Source of the DNA: Xanthobacter aminoxidans
GTDB lineage: Bacteria > Pseudomonadota > Alphaproteobacteria > Rhizobiales > Xanthobacteraceae
DNA: 64,000 nucleotides
NCBI RefSeq assembly: GCF_023571765.1
Contig: NZ_JAMJXC010000012.1
Coordinates: 109,653-173,652 of the forward strand
Direction: 5' to 3'
The number at the start of each line of letters is the position of its first letter. Positions within the stretch are counted from its first letter, which is position 1. The notes under the pieces were generated by a model, which was given only the letters and a program-made list of their open reading frames with translations, did not search any database and was not told where the DNA came from. Made by a program: the position numbers and the translations under genes. Positions 43,884-52,614 of the stretch are shown one piece after another.

Positions 43884-44352
43884 GGTCGTCTCCCTGCTCC
43901 CCGCCGACGCTCCTTGGGGGCGCGGCTTCTCGCCAGTCGGCGATCGCCGGTGGCTGAGACGTTCCTAGAGCACGGGCCGAGGCCATTGCAACGCCATCGG
44001 GCCGAAACGGGATTTCCCGCGGCAGAGTGGTGAAATAGCTGGGCCGCATCCCGGCGTTTGGCGCGGTAAGGGGGTCCGGGACGGCGCAAGTGCGCCGTCC
44101 CGTCCCCTACGGGCGCCGGTCAGGGCTTGGCACCCGAAGCACGTCCTTCAGGGCTGCGCGACAGCTGCAAATGCCCTTCGGAAGGTATTATATTATTATG
44201 ACTATCCCTGCCCCTGTGTGGACGGGGATCAAAGCAGGTTCAAGGAAAAAATGTTCGAACAGCTCTAAATTTCGGGGCTGGTACTCGCATCCGTCTGTTG
44301 ATCTTCGTTCCGGTTGCATACCAAATCACATCCGATGGCCGCTCTTCACAGC
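43884..44352. other. Intergenic region with a strong hairpin
   Basis: About 470 bases with no supported gene. It contains a perfect 10-bp stem GGGACGGCGC/GCGCCGTCCC with AAGT loop at 44078-44101 and an AT-rich patch near 44185-44200. The rest shows nothing I recognise. Confidence 0.5.
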
Positions 44353-45168
44353 TCATTCCTTGCGGAACAATATGTTGGCGATGAAGCCGACAACCAGACT
44401 GCCTAGGGCCACGGCCAGTCCATATAGCAGCGCATCGTTGAGGGCGAACTCTGCTACGCGTTGCTCGAAGCCGATCTTCCGCACGTCGAAATGGGCCTGT
44501 TCCGTCGCGGAAATCAGCCCGTTTCGCAGCAGTTTGACCTCGATCTGGTACTGACCGATGGGCGCTGCACCGGGTATGCGGACCTCGGCGCGAAACACGC
44601 GGGGCGCGAGGAAGGTGACGCCCTTCGGGTTTTCCTCATAAAGCCCCTGCGCCGATTGCAGGCGGAGGAAGGCGGCCCGGAACGGATCGGTGGGCACCAC
44701 GTCGGCGAAGTCGCTGCCGACCCGCTGGACGAAGATGTTGCGGGAGAGGCCAATCTGTTCCCGGCGCAGGATCGTGAGGCTGGCCATCTCATCCGTTGGA
44801 CGGTTCGACAGCACGGTGAGAAAGGCCGGCACGCCGATGAAGGTGCGGCTGTCGGTGTTCACCCACAGGCCGAGCACCTGGGCTTTGCGCCAGGTGGTGA
44901 AATCCTCAGCCGGCCCGCGCACCGTGACGACCACGTCGGGCGCATCCTCAAGCGGAGCGCCATCGGTGGTCTCGGCAACGCCGAACACGACGAGCTCGGC
45001 ACCGGAGAAGCTGGAGGAGATGCTCACCATCTGCTGCGACACCGACAGCACCAGCCGGTCCGCACGCGCCGGCGAGGTGATCACGCCAGCAATCAACGCC
45101 AGGGCGAGGAACGCGAACCGGGCGAGCCATGCCGGTCCCGCTCCGGCGCGGTGGCGGACGGGGCTCAT
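44353..45168 (-). CDS. TIGR02186-family membrane-anchored protein
   Basis: 271 residues. N-terminal signal ('FAFLALALIAGVITSPARAD'), a large periplasmic beta-rich part with 'DRLVLSVSQQMVSISSSFSGAELVVFG', 'VVVTVRGPAEDFTTWRKAQVLGLWVN' and 'RTFIGVPAFLTVLSNRP', and one C-terminal membrane helix ('LLYGLAVALGSLVVGFIANILF'). These are the marks of the alphaproteobacterial family TIGR02186/Alph_Pro_TM. Function is unproven. It overlaps the stop of the TauE-like gene by four bases, the arrangement conserved for this family, so a role with the exporter is likely. Confidence 0.88.
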   Translation of the reverse strand: MSPVRHRAGAGPAWLARFAFLALALIAGVITSPARADRLVLSVSQQMVSISSSFSGAELVVFGVAETTDGAPLEDAPDVVVTVRGPAEDFTTWRKAQVLGLWVNTDSRTFIGVPAFLTVLSNRPTDEMASLTILRREQIGLSRNIFVQRVGSDFADVVPTDPFRAAFLRLQSAQGLYEENPKGVTFLAPRVFRAEVRIPGAAPIGQYQIEVKLLRNGLISATEQAHFDVRKIGFEQRVAEFALNDALLYGLAVALGSLVVGFIANILFRKE

Positions 45169-46091
45169 CGGATCGTCTCCACCACGGTGACGGCGAAGGT
45201 ATCGGCCGGCGCGGTCACCAGTTCGGCGCCCACCCGCACCGCCACCGACAGCACCAGAAGCCCGAGCAGCAGCCGCAGGTTCTCCGCCTTCAGCGTCTGC
45301 CCGGTGCGGGCTCCGAACTGGGCGCCGACCGTGCCGCCGATCATCATCACCAGCGCCAGCACGGCATCCACCGTGCCGTTGGCGACCGCGTGCAGCACGG
45401 TTGCGGCCGCCATGGTGACGAGCGTCAGCACCAGCGAGGTGCCCACCGAGGTCTGGGTCGGGACCCGCAGCAGATAGATCAGCGCCGGCACCAGGATGAA
45501 GCCGCCGCCGACGCCCAGCACCGCGCCGAGCAGGCCGATGACATAGCCGATCACGATCACCGGCAAGGCCGAGATGTAGATGCGCGAGCGGCGGAAGCGC
45601 ATCTTGAAGGGCAGGCGCATGAACAGGGGGCGTGTGCCGGGGCGGCGCACCGGCCGCTGCGCGCCGGATCGTTCCCGCAGGATGGCGCGCACGCTCTCCA
45701 CCAGCATCAGAGATCCGATGGCGCCCAGCAGCAGCATGTAGGAAAGGCGGATGGCGAGGTCCACCTGCCCGATGGAGCGCAGCCAGAGGAAGAGCAGAAC
45801 GCCCGACAGGGTGCCCACGAGGCCACCGGAGAGCAGCACCCCGGCCAGCGTCGTATCCACCATGCCCTTGCGCCAGTAGGACAGGGCTCCGGAGAGGGAC
45901 GAGGCCGCCATGTAGGGCGAGACGCTGGCCACGGCCACCGCCGGGGGAACGCCGGTGAAGATGAGCAGGGGCGTCATCAGGAAGCCGCCGCCCACCCCGA
46001 ACATGCCGGAGATGAAGCCCACCGCGAGGCCCATCGCGAGGATCGAGAAGATGGCGACGGGCAGCTCGGCGATGGGCAGATAGATCGTCAC
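45165..46091 (-). CDS. TauE/SafE-family sulfite/organosulfur exporter
   Basis: 308 residues from GTG 46091. Multi-pass membrane protein with two inverted halves. Each has the family glycine motif: 'GISGMFGVGGGFLMTPLLIF....VAVASVSP' and 'LLGAVLGVGGGFILVPALIYLLRVPTQTSVGTSLV'. The family exports sulfite, sulfoacetate or related anions. It is translationally coupled to the TIGR02186 gene. The window also holds two sulfonate-degradation loci, whose product is sulfite, but they are about 7 kb away. Confidence 0.9.
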   Translation of the reverse strand: MTIYLPIAELPVAIFSILAMGLAVGFISGMFGVGGGFLMTPLLIFTGVPPAVAVASVSPYMAASSLSGALSYWRKGMVDTTLAGVLLSGGLVGTLSGVLLFLWLRSIGQVDLAIRLSYMLLLGAIGSLMLVESVRAILRERSGAQRPVRRPGTRPLFMRLPFKMRFRRSRIYISALPVIVIGYVIGLLGAVLGVGGGFILVPALIYLLRVPTQTSVGTSLVLTLVTMAAATVLHAVANGTVDAVLALVMMIGGTVGAQFGARTGQTLKAENLRLLLGLLVLSVAVRVGAELVTAPADTFAVTVVETIR

Positions 46092-46159
46092 GGGCCGGCC
46101 TTCGGTACGCGGGGATGGGCGAGCCTATAGCGGTTCATGCCCGAAGGCGAAAGCTGTAG

Positions 46160-46819
46160 CTATTCCATCGACTTAAAGGCGTCAGAGCGGACGGCGGCGG
46201 AGGGGCGCCGGGCCTGGGCGGCGAGGGCGAGGACAATCTGCGACAGGCCGCGCCCCATCCGTGCCCGCGAGACGCCGGCTGGCCGGCCCTCGTGCCGTGG
46301 CAGGTGAACGAATAGCACCGGCCGCGGGCGCCCGCTCTGCAGCCCAGCCCAGGCGAGGGCGTGGAAATAGCTGGCGTTGCACAGATATCGCCCGGCATCC
46401 CGCGAGGGCGCGGCAGGGATGCCGGTCCGGCGCAGGGCATTCGCCAACGGCCCGGCCGGGACGCAGGCGCGCAGGAGGGGCGGTCCGTCAGCCGCGAGAT
46501 GGCGCGCCGGGGGATGCCGCCGGGCGGCGTCGGGCGCGGGGCGCGTGGCGTTGATCGCCCGCATCTCGATGGAGACGCGGCTCCGTCGGGCTGCAACGCC
46601 GAGGAGCAGCACCGCGTCCGGATCGAAAGCTTCGAGGCGCGCATCGAGCCGCGCCAGCGCGTCCCAGCGGGTGGGCAGGATTTCCAGCGCGATCTGGATA
46701 CCGCAGAGGGCAGGGCGGCGCAGGCGCAGGAGGTCCGACGCGAGCTGCTGCGAGGGGTTCACCGCCACGCCCGGGAACGGGCCGAAGGCGCAGATGAGGA
46801 TGCGCATCGGCCTGTTCAC
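46160..46819 (-). CDS. pcp: Pyroglutamyl-peptidase I (pyrrolidone-carboxylate peptidase)
   Basis: 219 residues. 'LICAFGPFPGVAVNPS' is the family start. The catalytic triad candidates are Glu in 'GVAARRSRVSIEMRAIN', Cys in 'DAGRYLCNASYFHALA' and His in 'VLFVHLPRHEG'. Removes N-terminal pyroglutamate from peptides. The start is GTG 46819 or ATG 46807; the gene begins only a few bases after the meaB stop, so the two are probably cotranscribed. The C-terminal about 20 residues are less typical. Confidence 0.87.
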   Translation of the reverse strand: MNRPMRILICAFGPFPGVAVNPSQQLASDLLRLRRPALCGIQIALEILPTRWDALARLDARLEAFDPDAVLLLGVAARRSRVSIEMRAINATRPAPDAARRHPPARHLAADGPPLLRACVPAGPLANALRRTGIPAAPSRDAGRYLCNASYFHALAWAGLQSGRPRPVLFVHLPRHEGRPAGVSRARMGRGLSQIVLALAAQARRPSAAVRSDAFKSME

Positions 46820-46823
46820 GGCC

Positions 46824-47810
46824 TTAAAGCCCGATCAGCCCGGCGATTTCAGCCGCGGCGAGTGCCGGGGAAAGGGCGCCCTCGGCGACCTCCCGCTCCA
46901 GCGCCGGCAGCCGGGCCTTTACGCCGGGATCGTGGGCGACCTTCTCGGCCAGGCGCTCGTTCAGCAGGGTCCACATCCAGCGCACTTGCTGGGCGCGGCG
47001 GGTGGCGGCGAAGGTGCCGGCCGCCTCGCATTTCTGCCGGTGCAGGACGACCTGCTCCCACACGCCGGGAATTCCGTCCCCGGTCAGCGCGGAATAGGTG
47101 AGGACCGGCGGCGACCAGTGCGCCTCCCGCGCCCCGAGGAGGTGCAGCGCGGCGCGATATTCGCCGGCCGCCGCCCGTGCGCGGGGGATGTTGTCGCCAT
47201 CGGCCTTGTTCACGGCCACGATGTCCGCCAGCTCCAGCACGCCCTTCTTGATGCCCTGCAGCTCGTCGCCCGCGCCGGGCAGCATGAGCACGAGAAACGT
47301 GTCGGTGAGATCGGCCACGGCCGTCTCCGACTGGCCGACGCCCACCGTTTCCACCAGCACCACGTCGAAGCCGGCGGCCTCGCACAAGAGCATGGTCTCG
47401 CGCGTCTTGGCCGCGATACCGCCCAGCGTGCCGCCGGACGGGGAGGGGCGGATGAAGGCGGCGGGGTCCACCGAGAGGCGCGCCATGCGCGTCTTGTCGC
47501 CGAGGATGGAGCCGCCGGTGCGAGTGGAGGAGGGGTCCACCGCCAGTACGGCCACCCTGTGGCCCAGCCCGGTCAGATAGGTTCCCAGCGCGTCGATGGT
47601 GGTGGATTTGCCGACCCCCGGCACGCCGGTGATGCCGATGCGATAAGCGTTGCCGGTCTTCGGCAGCAGCGACTGGAGGAGGGCCTGGGCGCGGCGGCGG
47701 TGGTCCGCGCGACGGGATTCCACAAGGGTGATGGCCCGCGCCAGCGCGGCCCTCTCTCCCTTCGCGACGCCTGCGGCCAGCTTCTCGTCGTCGTACACCG
47801 CGGCGCTCAT
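46824..47810 (-). CDS. meaB: Methylmalonyl-CoA mutase-associated GTPase MeaB
   Basis: 328 residues from ATG 47810 (GGGGAAG upstream). G-protein motifs: Walker A 'GVPGVGKST', 'AVDPSS', 'ETVGVGQSE' (Walker B/switch region), and 'NKADG' (NKxD). '[12 protein letters not shown]' and '[14 protein letters not shown]' are MeaB signatures. The protein loads and protects adenosylcobalamin on methylmalonyl-CoA mutase. The mutase genes are not in this window; propionyl-CoA synthetase at 23.4 kb would feed the same pathway. Confidence 0.95.
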   Translation of the reverse strand: MSAAVYDDEKLAAGVAKGERAALARAITLVESRRADHRRRAQALLQSLLPKTGNAYRIGITGVPGVGKSTTIDALGTYLTGLGHRVAVLAVDPSSTRTGGSILGDKTRMARLSVDPAAFIRPSPSGGTLGGIAAKTRETMLLCEAAGFDVVLVETVGVGQSETAVADLTDTFLVLMLPGAGDELQGIKKGVLELADIVAVNKADGDNIPRARAAAGEYRAALHLLGAREAHWSPPVLTYSALTGDGIPGVWEQVVLHRQKCEAAGTFAATRRAQQVRWMWTLLNERLAEKVAHDPGVKARLPALEREVAEGALSPALAAAEIAGLIGL

Positions 47811-47902
47811 CGATCTTCCCCTATTAAGCAAAACTTAGCGGAACTCTCGGCCGAGCGTGAACGTTGTTGTCGCATATTTCCACTGCTACGGAGGACGAGC
47901 CG

Positions 47903-48109
47903 ATGAATTGGGATCGTGTTGAAGGCAACTGGAAGCAGTTCACGGGCAATCTGAAGGCCCAGTGGGGCAAGCTCACCGACGACGACCTCACCGAGATCAA
48001 CGGGAACCGCGAGGTTCTCGAAGGCAAGCTGCAGGAACGCTACGGCTATGCGAAGGACGAGGTGAAGCGCCAGGTCGATACCTGGTCCACCAACATCCGG
48101 ACCATGTGA
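47903..48109 (+). CDS. CsbD-like small stress protein
   Basis: 68 residues from ATG 47903 with ACGGAGG nine bases upstream. 'MNWDRVEGNWKQFTGNLKAQWGKLTDDDL' and 'EVLEGKLQERYGYAKDEVKRQVD' are the CsbD-family pattern. Members accumulate in general stress and stationary phase; the molecular role is unknown. It is divergent from meaB and followed by a strong terminator, fitting a monocistronic, highly expressed gene. Confidence 0.95.
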   Translation: MNWDRVEGNWKQFTGNLKAQWGKLTDDDLTEINGNREVLEGKLQERYGYAKDEVKRQVDTWSTNIRTM

Positions 48110-48145
48110 GCCGAACGCTCCTGCAAGGACGGGCCTCGCGCCCCG

Positions 48146-48175
48146 GCCCCGCGTCTCTCGGCGCGGGGCATTTTC
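48146..48175 (+). terminator. Rho-independent terminator after the CsbD-like gene
   Basis: GCCCCGCG (48146-48153) pairs with CGCGGGGC (48162-48169), then ATTTTC. Confidence 0.88.
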
Positions 48176-48671
48176 ATGCGTGGGACGCGCTGTCTTCGTG
48201 GCGCGTGATGCCGCTCTGGTCCAGCTTTGCCAGCGCCTCCGATGCGCGCACGCCGCCGACCACGATGTCGGGTGCGATCTCGGTGAGCGGCACGAGCGCG
48301 AAGGCCCGTTCCATGAGGCGGGGATGGGGAATTTCGAGATCCTCCTCCCGCACGGTCTCATCGCCGAACAGCAGAATATCGATATCGATGCGACGCGGGC
48401 CGAAGCGCACCTCGTTGGGACGGTCACGCCCCAGCATCCGCTCGACTTCAAGGCCTAGCGCCAGAAGGCTTTTCGGCCCGATGGGGCTGTCGACCTCCAC
48501 CACCTGGTTCAGATAGGGCCCCTGTGGCACCGGCCCCCAGGGCGGTGTCTCGTAATAAGAGGAGCTGCGGCGCAGGGTGAGGCCGGCGCGGCACAGGGTG
48601 GCCAGCGCCTGCGCCATGGTCTGCGCGCGATCGCCGACGTTGGAGCCAAGGCAGAGATAGGCAACGGTCAT
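48174..48671 (-). CDS. folK: HPPK, 6-hydroxymethyl-7,8-dihydropterin pyrophosphokinase
   Basis: 165 residues. 'AYLCLGSNVGDRAQTM', 'SSYYETPPWGPVPQGPYLNQVVEV', and 'FGPRRIDIDILLFGDETV' with the metal-binding DIDIL motif; 'IPHPRLMERAFALVPLTEIAP' is also typical. Transfers pyrophosphate from ATP to the pterin in folate synthesis. Its start overlaps the folP stop by four bases (ATGA), so the two are translationally coupled. Confidence 0.96.
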   Translation of the reverse strand: MTVAYLCLGSNVGDRAQTMAQALATLCRAGLTLRRSSSYYETPPWGPVPQGPYLNQVVEVDSPIGPKSLLALGLEVERMLGRDRPNEVRFGPRRIDIDILLFGDETVREEDLEIPHPRLMERAFALVPLTEIAPDIVVGGVRASEALAKLDQSGITRHEDSASHA

Positions 48672-49531
48672 GATGCGTCCCGGATCGCCTCGGCGACACG
48701 GGCCGCCTGCACATGGGCCGCCACGTCGTGGACCCGGATGATCTCCACCCCATCCATGATGGCGATGACGTTGGAGGCGATGGTCCCCGGCACCCGTTCC
48801 TGCGGCGTCGTCTGGATGACCTTTCCGATCAAAGACTTGCGCGACGTACCGAGGAGGATCGGCAAGCCGAGCGCACGCAGCTCCGGCAGGCGGCGGATGG
48901 CGGCGAGGTTCTGCGGGAAGCTCTTGCCGAAGCCGATGCCGGGGTCGAGCACGAGCTTCTCCCGCTTCACGCCTGCGCGGTCGGCGATTTCCAGTACCCG
49001 CTCAAAGAAGCCCAGCATCTCCGAAACGATATCGAGGGATTCATCCACCTCGGCGCGATTGTGCATCACGACCGCCGCGGCGTCGTAATCGGCCACCACC
49101 TTGGCCATGTCGGGATCATGGGTGAAGCCCCACACGTCGTTGACGATGCTGGCTCCGGCTTCCAGCGCGCGGCGGGCCACCTCGGCCTTGTAGGTGTCCA
49201 CCGAGACCGGCACGCCCATCTCCGCCACAAGGGCGGGAATGACGGGGGCGATGCGCGCCCATTCGTCCTCCGCCGCAACCGGCGTATGGCCCGGCCGCGT
49301 CGATTCGCCGCCCACATCGAGGATTTCGGCGCCTTCGGCGACGAGGCGCCGGGCATTGGCCAGAGCGTCGTCGGGCGCAGCGCTGCGGCCGCCGTCCGAG
49401 AAGGAATCGGGCGTCACATTGAGGATGCCCATGATGAGGGTGCGCGGCCCGAGGTGTAGGGCGTGGCCGCGCGCGAGGAGGGTACGGGAAGGAGCAGCGG
49501 GCATGATGGGGACCAGATGAGAGGCGTCCAC
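48668..49531 (-). CDS. folP: Dihydropteroate synthase
   Basis: 287 residues if the GTG at 49531 is used; ATG 49504 is an alternative, neither with a strong ribosome site. 'MGILNVTPDSFSDGG', 'EILDVGGESTRPG', 'SVDTYKAEVARRALEAGASIVNDV', 'VVMHNR' and 'DPGIGFGKS' are the DHPS motifs. Joins the pterin pyrophosphate to p-aminobenzoate; target of sulfonamides. Coupled to folK with no folB between them, unlike many relatives. Confidence 0.96.
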   Translation of the reverse strand: MDASHLVPIMPAAPSRTLLARGHALHLGPRTLIMGILNVTPDSFSDGGRSAAPDDALANARRLVAEGAEILDVGGESTRPGHTPVAAEDEWARIAPVIPALVAEMGVPVSVDTYKAEVARRALEAGASIVNDVWGFTHDPDMAKVVADYDAAAVVMHNRAEVDESLDIVSEMLGFFERVLEIADRAGVKREKLVLDPGIGFGKSFPQNLAAIRRLPELRALGLPILLGTSRKSLIGKVIQTTPQERVPGTIASNVIAIMDGVEIIRVHDVAAHVQAARVAEAIRDAS

Positions 49532-49561
49532 TCAAGCCCGCCGCGTGTCGATTTGGCAAGG

Positions 49562-49645
49562 CGGCGCATCAGCGCCGCCAAAACCGTCGATACCCGGCGC
49601 ATCAGCGCCGCCAGACCCCGTCAAGGTCAGGCGCGTCAGCGCGGC
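49562..49645. repeat. 33-bp direct repeat, two copies plus a partial third
   Basis: CGGCGCATCAGCGCCGCCA occurs at 49562-49580 and again at 49595-49613, with a degenerate third copy at about 49628-49645 (AGGCGCGTCAGCGCGGC), all at 33-base spacing. It lies in the gap between the msrA stop and the folP start. Each unit is itself a small dyad (GGCGC...GCGCC). Confidence 0.7.
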
Positions 49646-49657
49646 TTCGCGTTTACC

Positions 49658-50314
49658 CTACTGCGCGGCGATGCCGGTGCCGATGGGGCAGGAGACGCCG
49701 GTGCCACCGAGCCCGCAATAGCCGTTGGGGTTCTTCGCCAGATACTGCTGGTGATAGCCCTCGGCGAAATAGAACGGTCCGAGATCGACAATCTCCGTGG
49801 TGATGGCGGGGAAGCCTCGCGCCTTCAGCGCCGGCTCGTAGGCCGCCTTCACCGCCTCCGCCTCGGCGCGCTGCTCCGGCCCGGCGACATAGATCCCGGA
49901 GCGGTACTGCGTTCCGACGTCATTGCCCTGCCGCATCCCCTGTGTGGGGTCGTGGCTCTCGAAGAAGAGCTTGACCAGCTCGGCGTAGGACACCACGGCG
50001 GGATCATAGGCCACCAGCACCGCCTCGGTATGGCCGGTGCGGCCGGAGCAGACCTCCTCATAGGTCGGGTTCGGCGTATGGCCGGCGACATAGCCGACCG
50101 CCGTCGCCCACACGCCGTCCTGCTGCCAGAACTTGCGCTCGGCGCCCCAGAAGCAGCCGAGGGCGAACACGGCGGTCTCGAAGCCCTTCGGATACGGACC
50201 CTTCAGGGCGTGGCCGTTGACGTAATGAACTTCGGCGGTGGGGATGGCGGCGGCGCGGCCGGGCAGGGCCTCGGCGGCGGTGGGCAGGTCGAGGGACTTC
50301 TTCTGCCAGAACAT
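49658..50314 (-). CDS. msrA: Peptide methionine (S)-S-oxide reductase
   Basis: 218 residues from ATG 50314 (GAGGAG seven bases upstream). The active-site '[14 protein letters not shown]' contains the catalytic Cys, and '[27 protein letters not shown]', '[26 protein letters not shown]' and the resolving Cys in '[13 protein letters not shown]' follow. Repairs oxidised methionine in the cytoplasm. Expected to be stress-related; no regulator is adjacent. Confidence 0.96.
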   Translation of the reverse strand: MFWQKKSLDLPTAAEALPGRAAAIPTAEVHYVNGHALKGPYPKGFETAVFALGCFWGAERKFWQQDGVWATAVGYVAGHTPNPTYEEVCSGRTGHTEAVLVAYDPAVVSYAELVKLFFESHDPTQGMRQGNDVGTQYRSGIYVAGPEQRAEAEAVKAAYEPALKARGFPAITTEIVDLGPFYFAEGYHQQYLAKNPNGYCGLGGTGVSCPIGTGIAAQ

Positions 50315-50453
50315 GGCGGGCTCCTCGTCTCGCAACCGGAGGGCATCGGACCCTGCGGTCACGGCATGGTGTTGGATGGGGCAGGGGGAGAAACCCCGCT
50401 GGATCCCCAATATGGGGATGCGGCCGTGCTTGCGCGAGGGGAGGCTTGGCAGA

Positions 50454-50768
50454 TCAGCCGATCTCGAAGCGCGACCGCTCGCGCACCCGGCCGAGGCCCA
50501 TCAGGATCAGCCCGATCAGCAGGAGCAGCGCGAAGGCCGGCATGGAGAGGAGCGGGAGCAGAACCGTGTTCCACACCGCCGGCATCCCGGCCTTGGCCGA
50601 GGTCTCCGCCCGTTCCAGGCTGCCCGGGGCCAAGGCGAACCAGGCATCTCCGGCCGAGGTGAAGACGAGGCCGGAGGCCGCAATGGAGCGCGTGCCATCG
50701 ACGATGAGCGCGACGAAGCCGCCGGCAAGCAGCCAGAATCCGGTGAAGCGGAGCAGGAAACGGATCAT
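50454..50768 (-). CDS. Small membrane protein with two hydrophobic segments
   Basis: About 104 residues from ATG 50768; the in-frame extension to 50813 is possible. '[22 protein letters not shown]' and '[26 protein letters not shown]' are membrane helices, with a short loop ('[25 protein letters not shown]') between. It ends in a basic tail. Looks like a conserved rhizobial inner-membrane protein; I do not know its function. Confidence 0.7.
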   Translation of the reverse strand: MIRFLLRFTGFWLLAGGFVALIVDGTRSIAASGLVFTSAGDAWFALAPGSLERAETSAKAGMPAVWNTVLLPLLSMPAFALLLLIGLILMGLGRVRERSRFEIG

Positions 50769-50859
50769 GGGGCGGCGCGCGGCTCCTTGCAGTGAAGGCT
50801 CAACGGCACCCATTTAGGCAGGATCGCGGGCAAATGCACCCCGGCACGTCGGCCCGCGC

Positions 50860-52275
50860 CTACCGCTCGGGGGGCGCGTCGCCGCCATCCGCGCTCCCGG
50901 CCGGCGCGTCCGGCACGGATGCGATGAGCGCGTCGAAGCGGTCGATGTCCATGGGGCGGCCGAACAGATAGCCCTGGAACACCTGACACCCGGCCTCCAC
51001 CAGGCATCTGAACTGCTCCTTGGTCTCGACGCCTTCGGCGACGGACACGAGCGAGAGCGTATCGGCGAGGGAAATCATGGCCTCCACGATGTGGAGGCTG
51101 GATTCGTCGGCCGGCAGGCCGCGCACGAACGACTGATCGAGCTTGATCTGGGCGAAGGGAAACCGGCTGAGGGCCTGAAGCGACGAGTAGCCCGCGCCCA
51201 AATCATCCAGCGCCCAGACGAGGCCGATGTCGCACAGGGCCTGCATCCGGGCGGCCATGTCGGGCATGTTCTCGGCCAGCATGCTCTCCGTCAGCTCCAG
51301 CTTCAGCCGCGACACGTCGCAGCCGCTCCGCGTCACGATGTCGGTGACGTTGCGGACGAAGTCGGGCTGGAGGAATTGGGCGACGCTGATGTTGACCGAC
51401 AGCGTCAGATGCGCGGTGCCGGGCTGCGCGTTCCACGTGGCGAGTTGCGCGCAGGCGGCGCGCAGCACCCAGTCCCCGATGGGAACGATCTGGCCGGTTT
51501 CCTCCGCCAGCGGAATGAACTGGTTGGGCGGAACGTCGCCGCGCTGCGGACTGTGCCAGCGAACGAGCGCCTCCGCGCCCACCCAACGGCCACCGCGATC
51601 CACCTGCGGCTGGTAGGCGAGGCGGAACTCGGCTCCGGCGATGGCCCGGCGCAGGTCGTGTTCCCAGCCGCGACGGTCGGAGAGATCGGCGTGCATCAGT
51701 CCGAGGGTGAAGACCAGGGCCGCGAGGGCCGACACGGTATTCACCCACGCCGCCACGAGCGCCGCCTCGGGCGGGACGATGAGAGCTGGGTCGCTGATCG
51801 CCAACGGCAGGAGGCTGAAGGCGACGAAGGCCAGGAGGTAGAAGGCCGGAAGGACAAGCCGCAGATAGAGGTTGTCGCGCTGGAACACGAAATAGCTGCC
51901 GGTCGCGATGGGCAGGAAATACAGGAGCGTGGCCTTCGGCAGGCCGGCTGGAGGGTTATCGAACAGGCATGACGCGGCGACCGCCAGAAGGGCCAAGTGG
52001 GCGGCGAGGATCGTCGCGAGCCGCAGCCGCCCCCGTCGCAACAGGACCAGCAGGCAGGCCCCGAAGGCGGCCATGGCGAGATTGATCCCGGCCAGAAGCG
52101 GCCGGTCGATCACCATCAGGGCAACGAACCAGAGGCAGCCGAAGCCCATCAGCAGGAAGGCTTCGAGCAGCGTCATCGCGCGCACGCGCTGACTGTGACT
52201 TTCATCCCAGGAAGGGTGTGCCATCAGACTGCCGATCCGTTCCGCTCGTCCAACCTCGCGCATTGGTTGCGACAC
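50860..52275 (-). CDS. Membrane-bound EAL-domain protein (putative c-di-GMP phosphodiesterase)
   Basis: Up to 471 residues; GTG 52275, ATG 52263 and ATG 52224 are all possible starts. Six or seven hydrophobic segments run from about residue 35 to 195, then a GGDEF-free EAL domain (about 205-455) with 'EALVRWHSP', '[10 protein letters not shown]', '[10 protein letters not shown]', '[10 protein letters not shown]', 'IKLDQSFV', 'AEGVET' and 'GYLFGRPM'. All metal- and ligand-binding residues seem present, so it probably degrades c-di-GMP. The membrane part carries no sensor domain I recognise. Confidence 0.9.
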   Translation of the reverse strand: MSQPMREVGRAERIGSLMAHPSWDESHSQRVRAMTLLEAFLLMGFGCLWFVALMVIDRPLLAGINLAMAAFGACLLVLLRRGRLRLATILAAHLALLAVAASCLFDNPPAGLPKATLLYFLPIATGSYFVFQRDNLYLRLVLPAFYLLAFVAFSLLPLAISDPALIVPPEAALVAAWVNTVSALAALVFTLGLMHADLSDRRGWEHDLRRAIAGAEFRLAYQPQVDRGGRWVGAEALVRWHSPQRGDVPPNQFIPLAEETGQIVPIGDWVLRAACAQLATWNAQPGTAHLTLSVNISVAQFLQPDFVRNVTDIVTRSGCDVSRLKLELTESMLAENMPDMAARMQALCDIGLVWALDDLGAGYSSLQALSRFPFAQIKLDQSFVRGLPADESSLHIVEAMISLADTLSLVSVAEGVETKEQFRCLVEAGCQVFQGYLFGRPMDIDRFDALIASVPDAPAGSADGGDAPPER

Positions 52276-52614
52276 TGGGGCCGGGTTCGGCGAGCCGCGC
52301 CCTCCTCGCCGGGGGCCGTGCGCACCGTGGCCAAGACGGTCCTTAGGATGCCTTGGTGCAAGGTGATTCCCTAGAGTTGTACCGTGCGTTGGTCAAGGGA
52401 GCTGGAGCGGAACCTTGAGGATCGGCGTGTGCGCATGGCTGTCGCGCGCGTGGCTTTTGCGCGCTTGGCTTTTCGCGTCTTGATGGTGGCCCTCCACGCG
52501 GCGGTGTTTCGACCGTCCAAATCACATCGAATGATCGATGAATGAATTAAAACAAATTCTATTGACTTTATATTTTAAAGCCCGCTTCCTTGATGGGGAA
52601 TAACGGAGTTCCCC
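52276..52614. promoter_or_regulatory. Intergenic promoter region of sulfonate locus 1
   Basis: About 340 bases without a gene. The last 90 bases before the monooxygenase start are strongly AT-rich. AAATTCTAT (52554-52562) followed by TTTAT (52567-52571) matches the palindrome in front of the second monooxygenase gene at 60702-60725. A GGAG site precedes ATG 52615. Confidence 0.65.

Noticed and set aside
44090..44554. A 154-codon plus-strand frame in the gap before the TIGR02186 gene
   Set aside because: Half of it overlaps the TIGR02186 coding region antisense; the remainder has no signal, domain or ribosome site.
52435..52495. Repetitive GCGCG/TGGCTTTT sequence upstream of sulfonate locus 1
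   Set aside because: Looks like simple low-complexity sequence; no clear unit or symmetry that would support a regulatory element.
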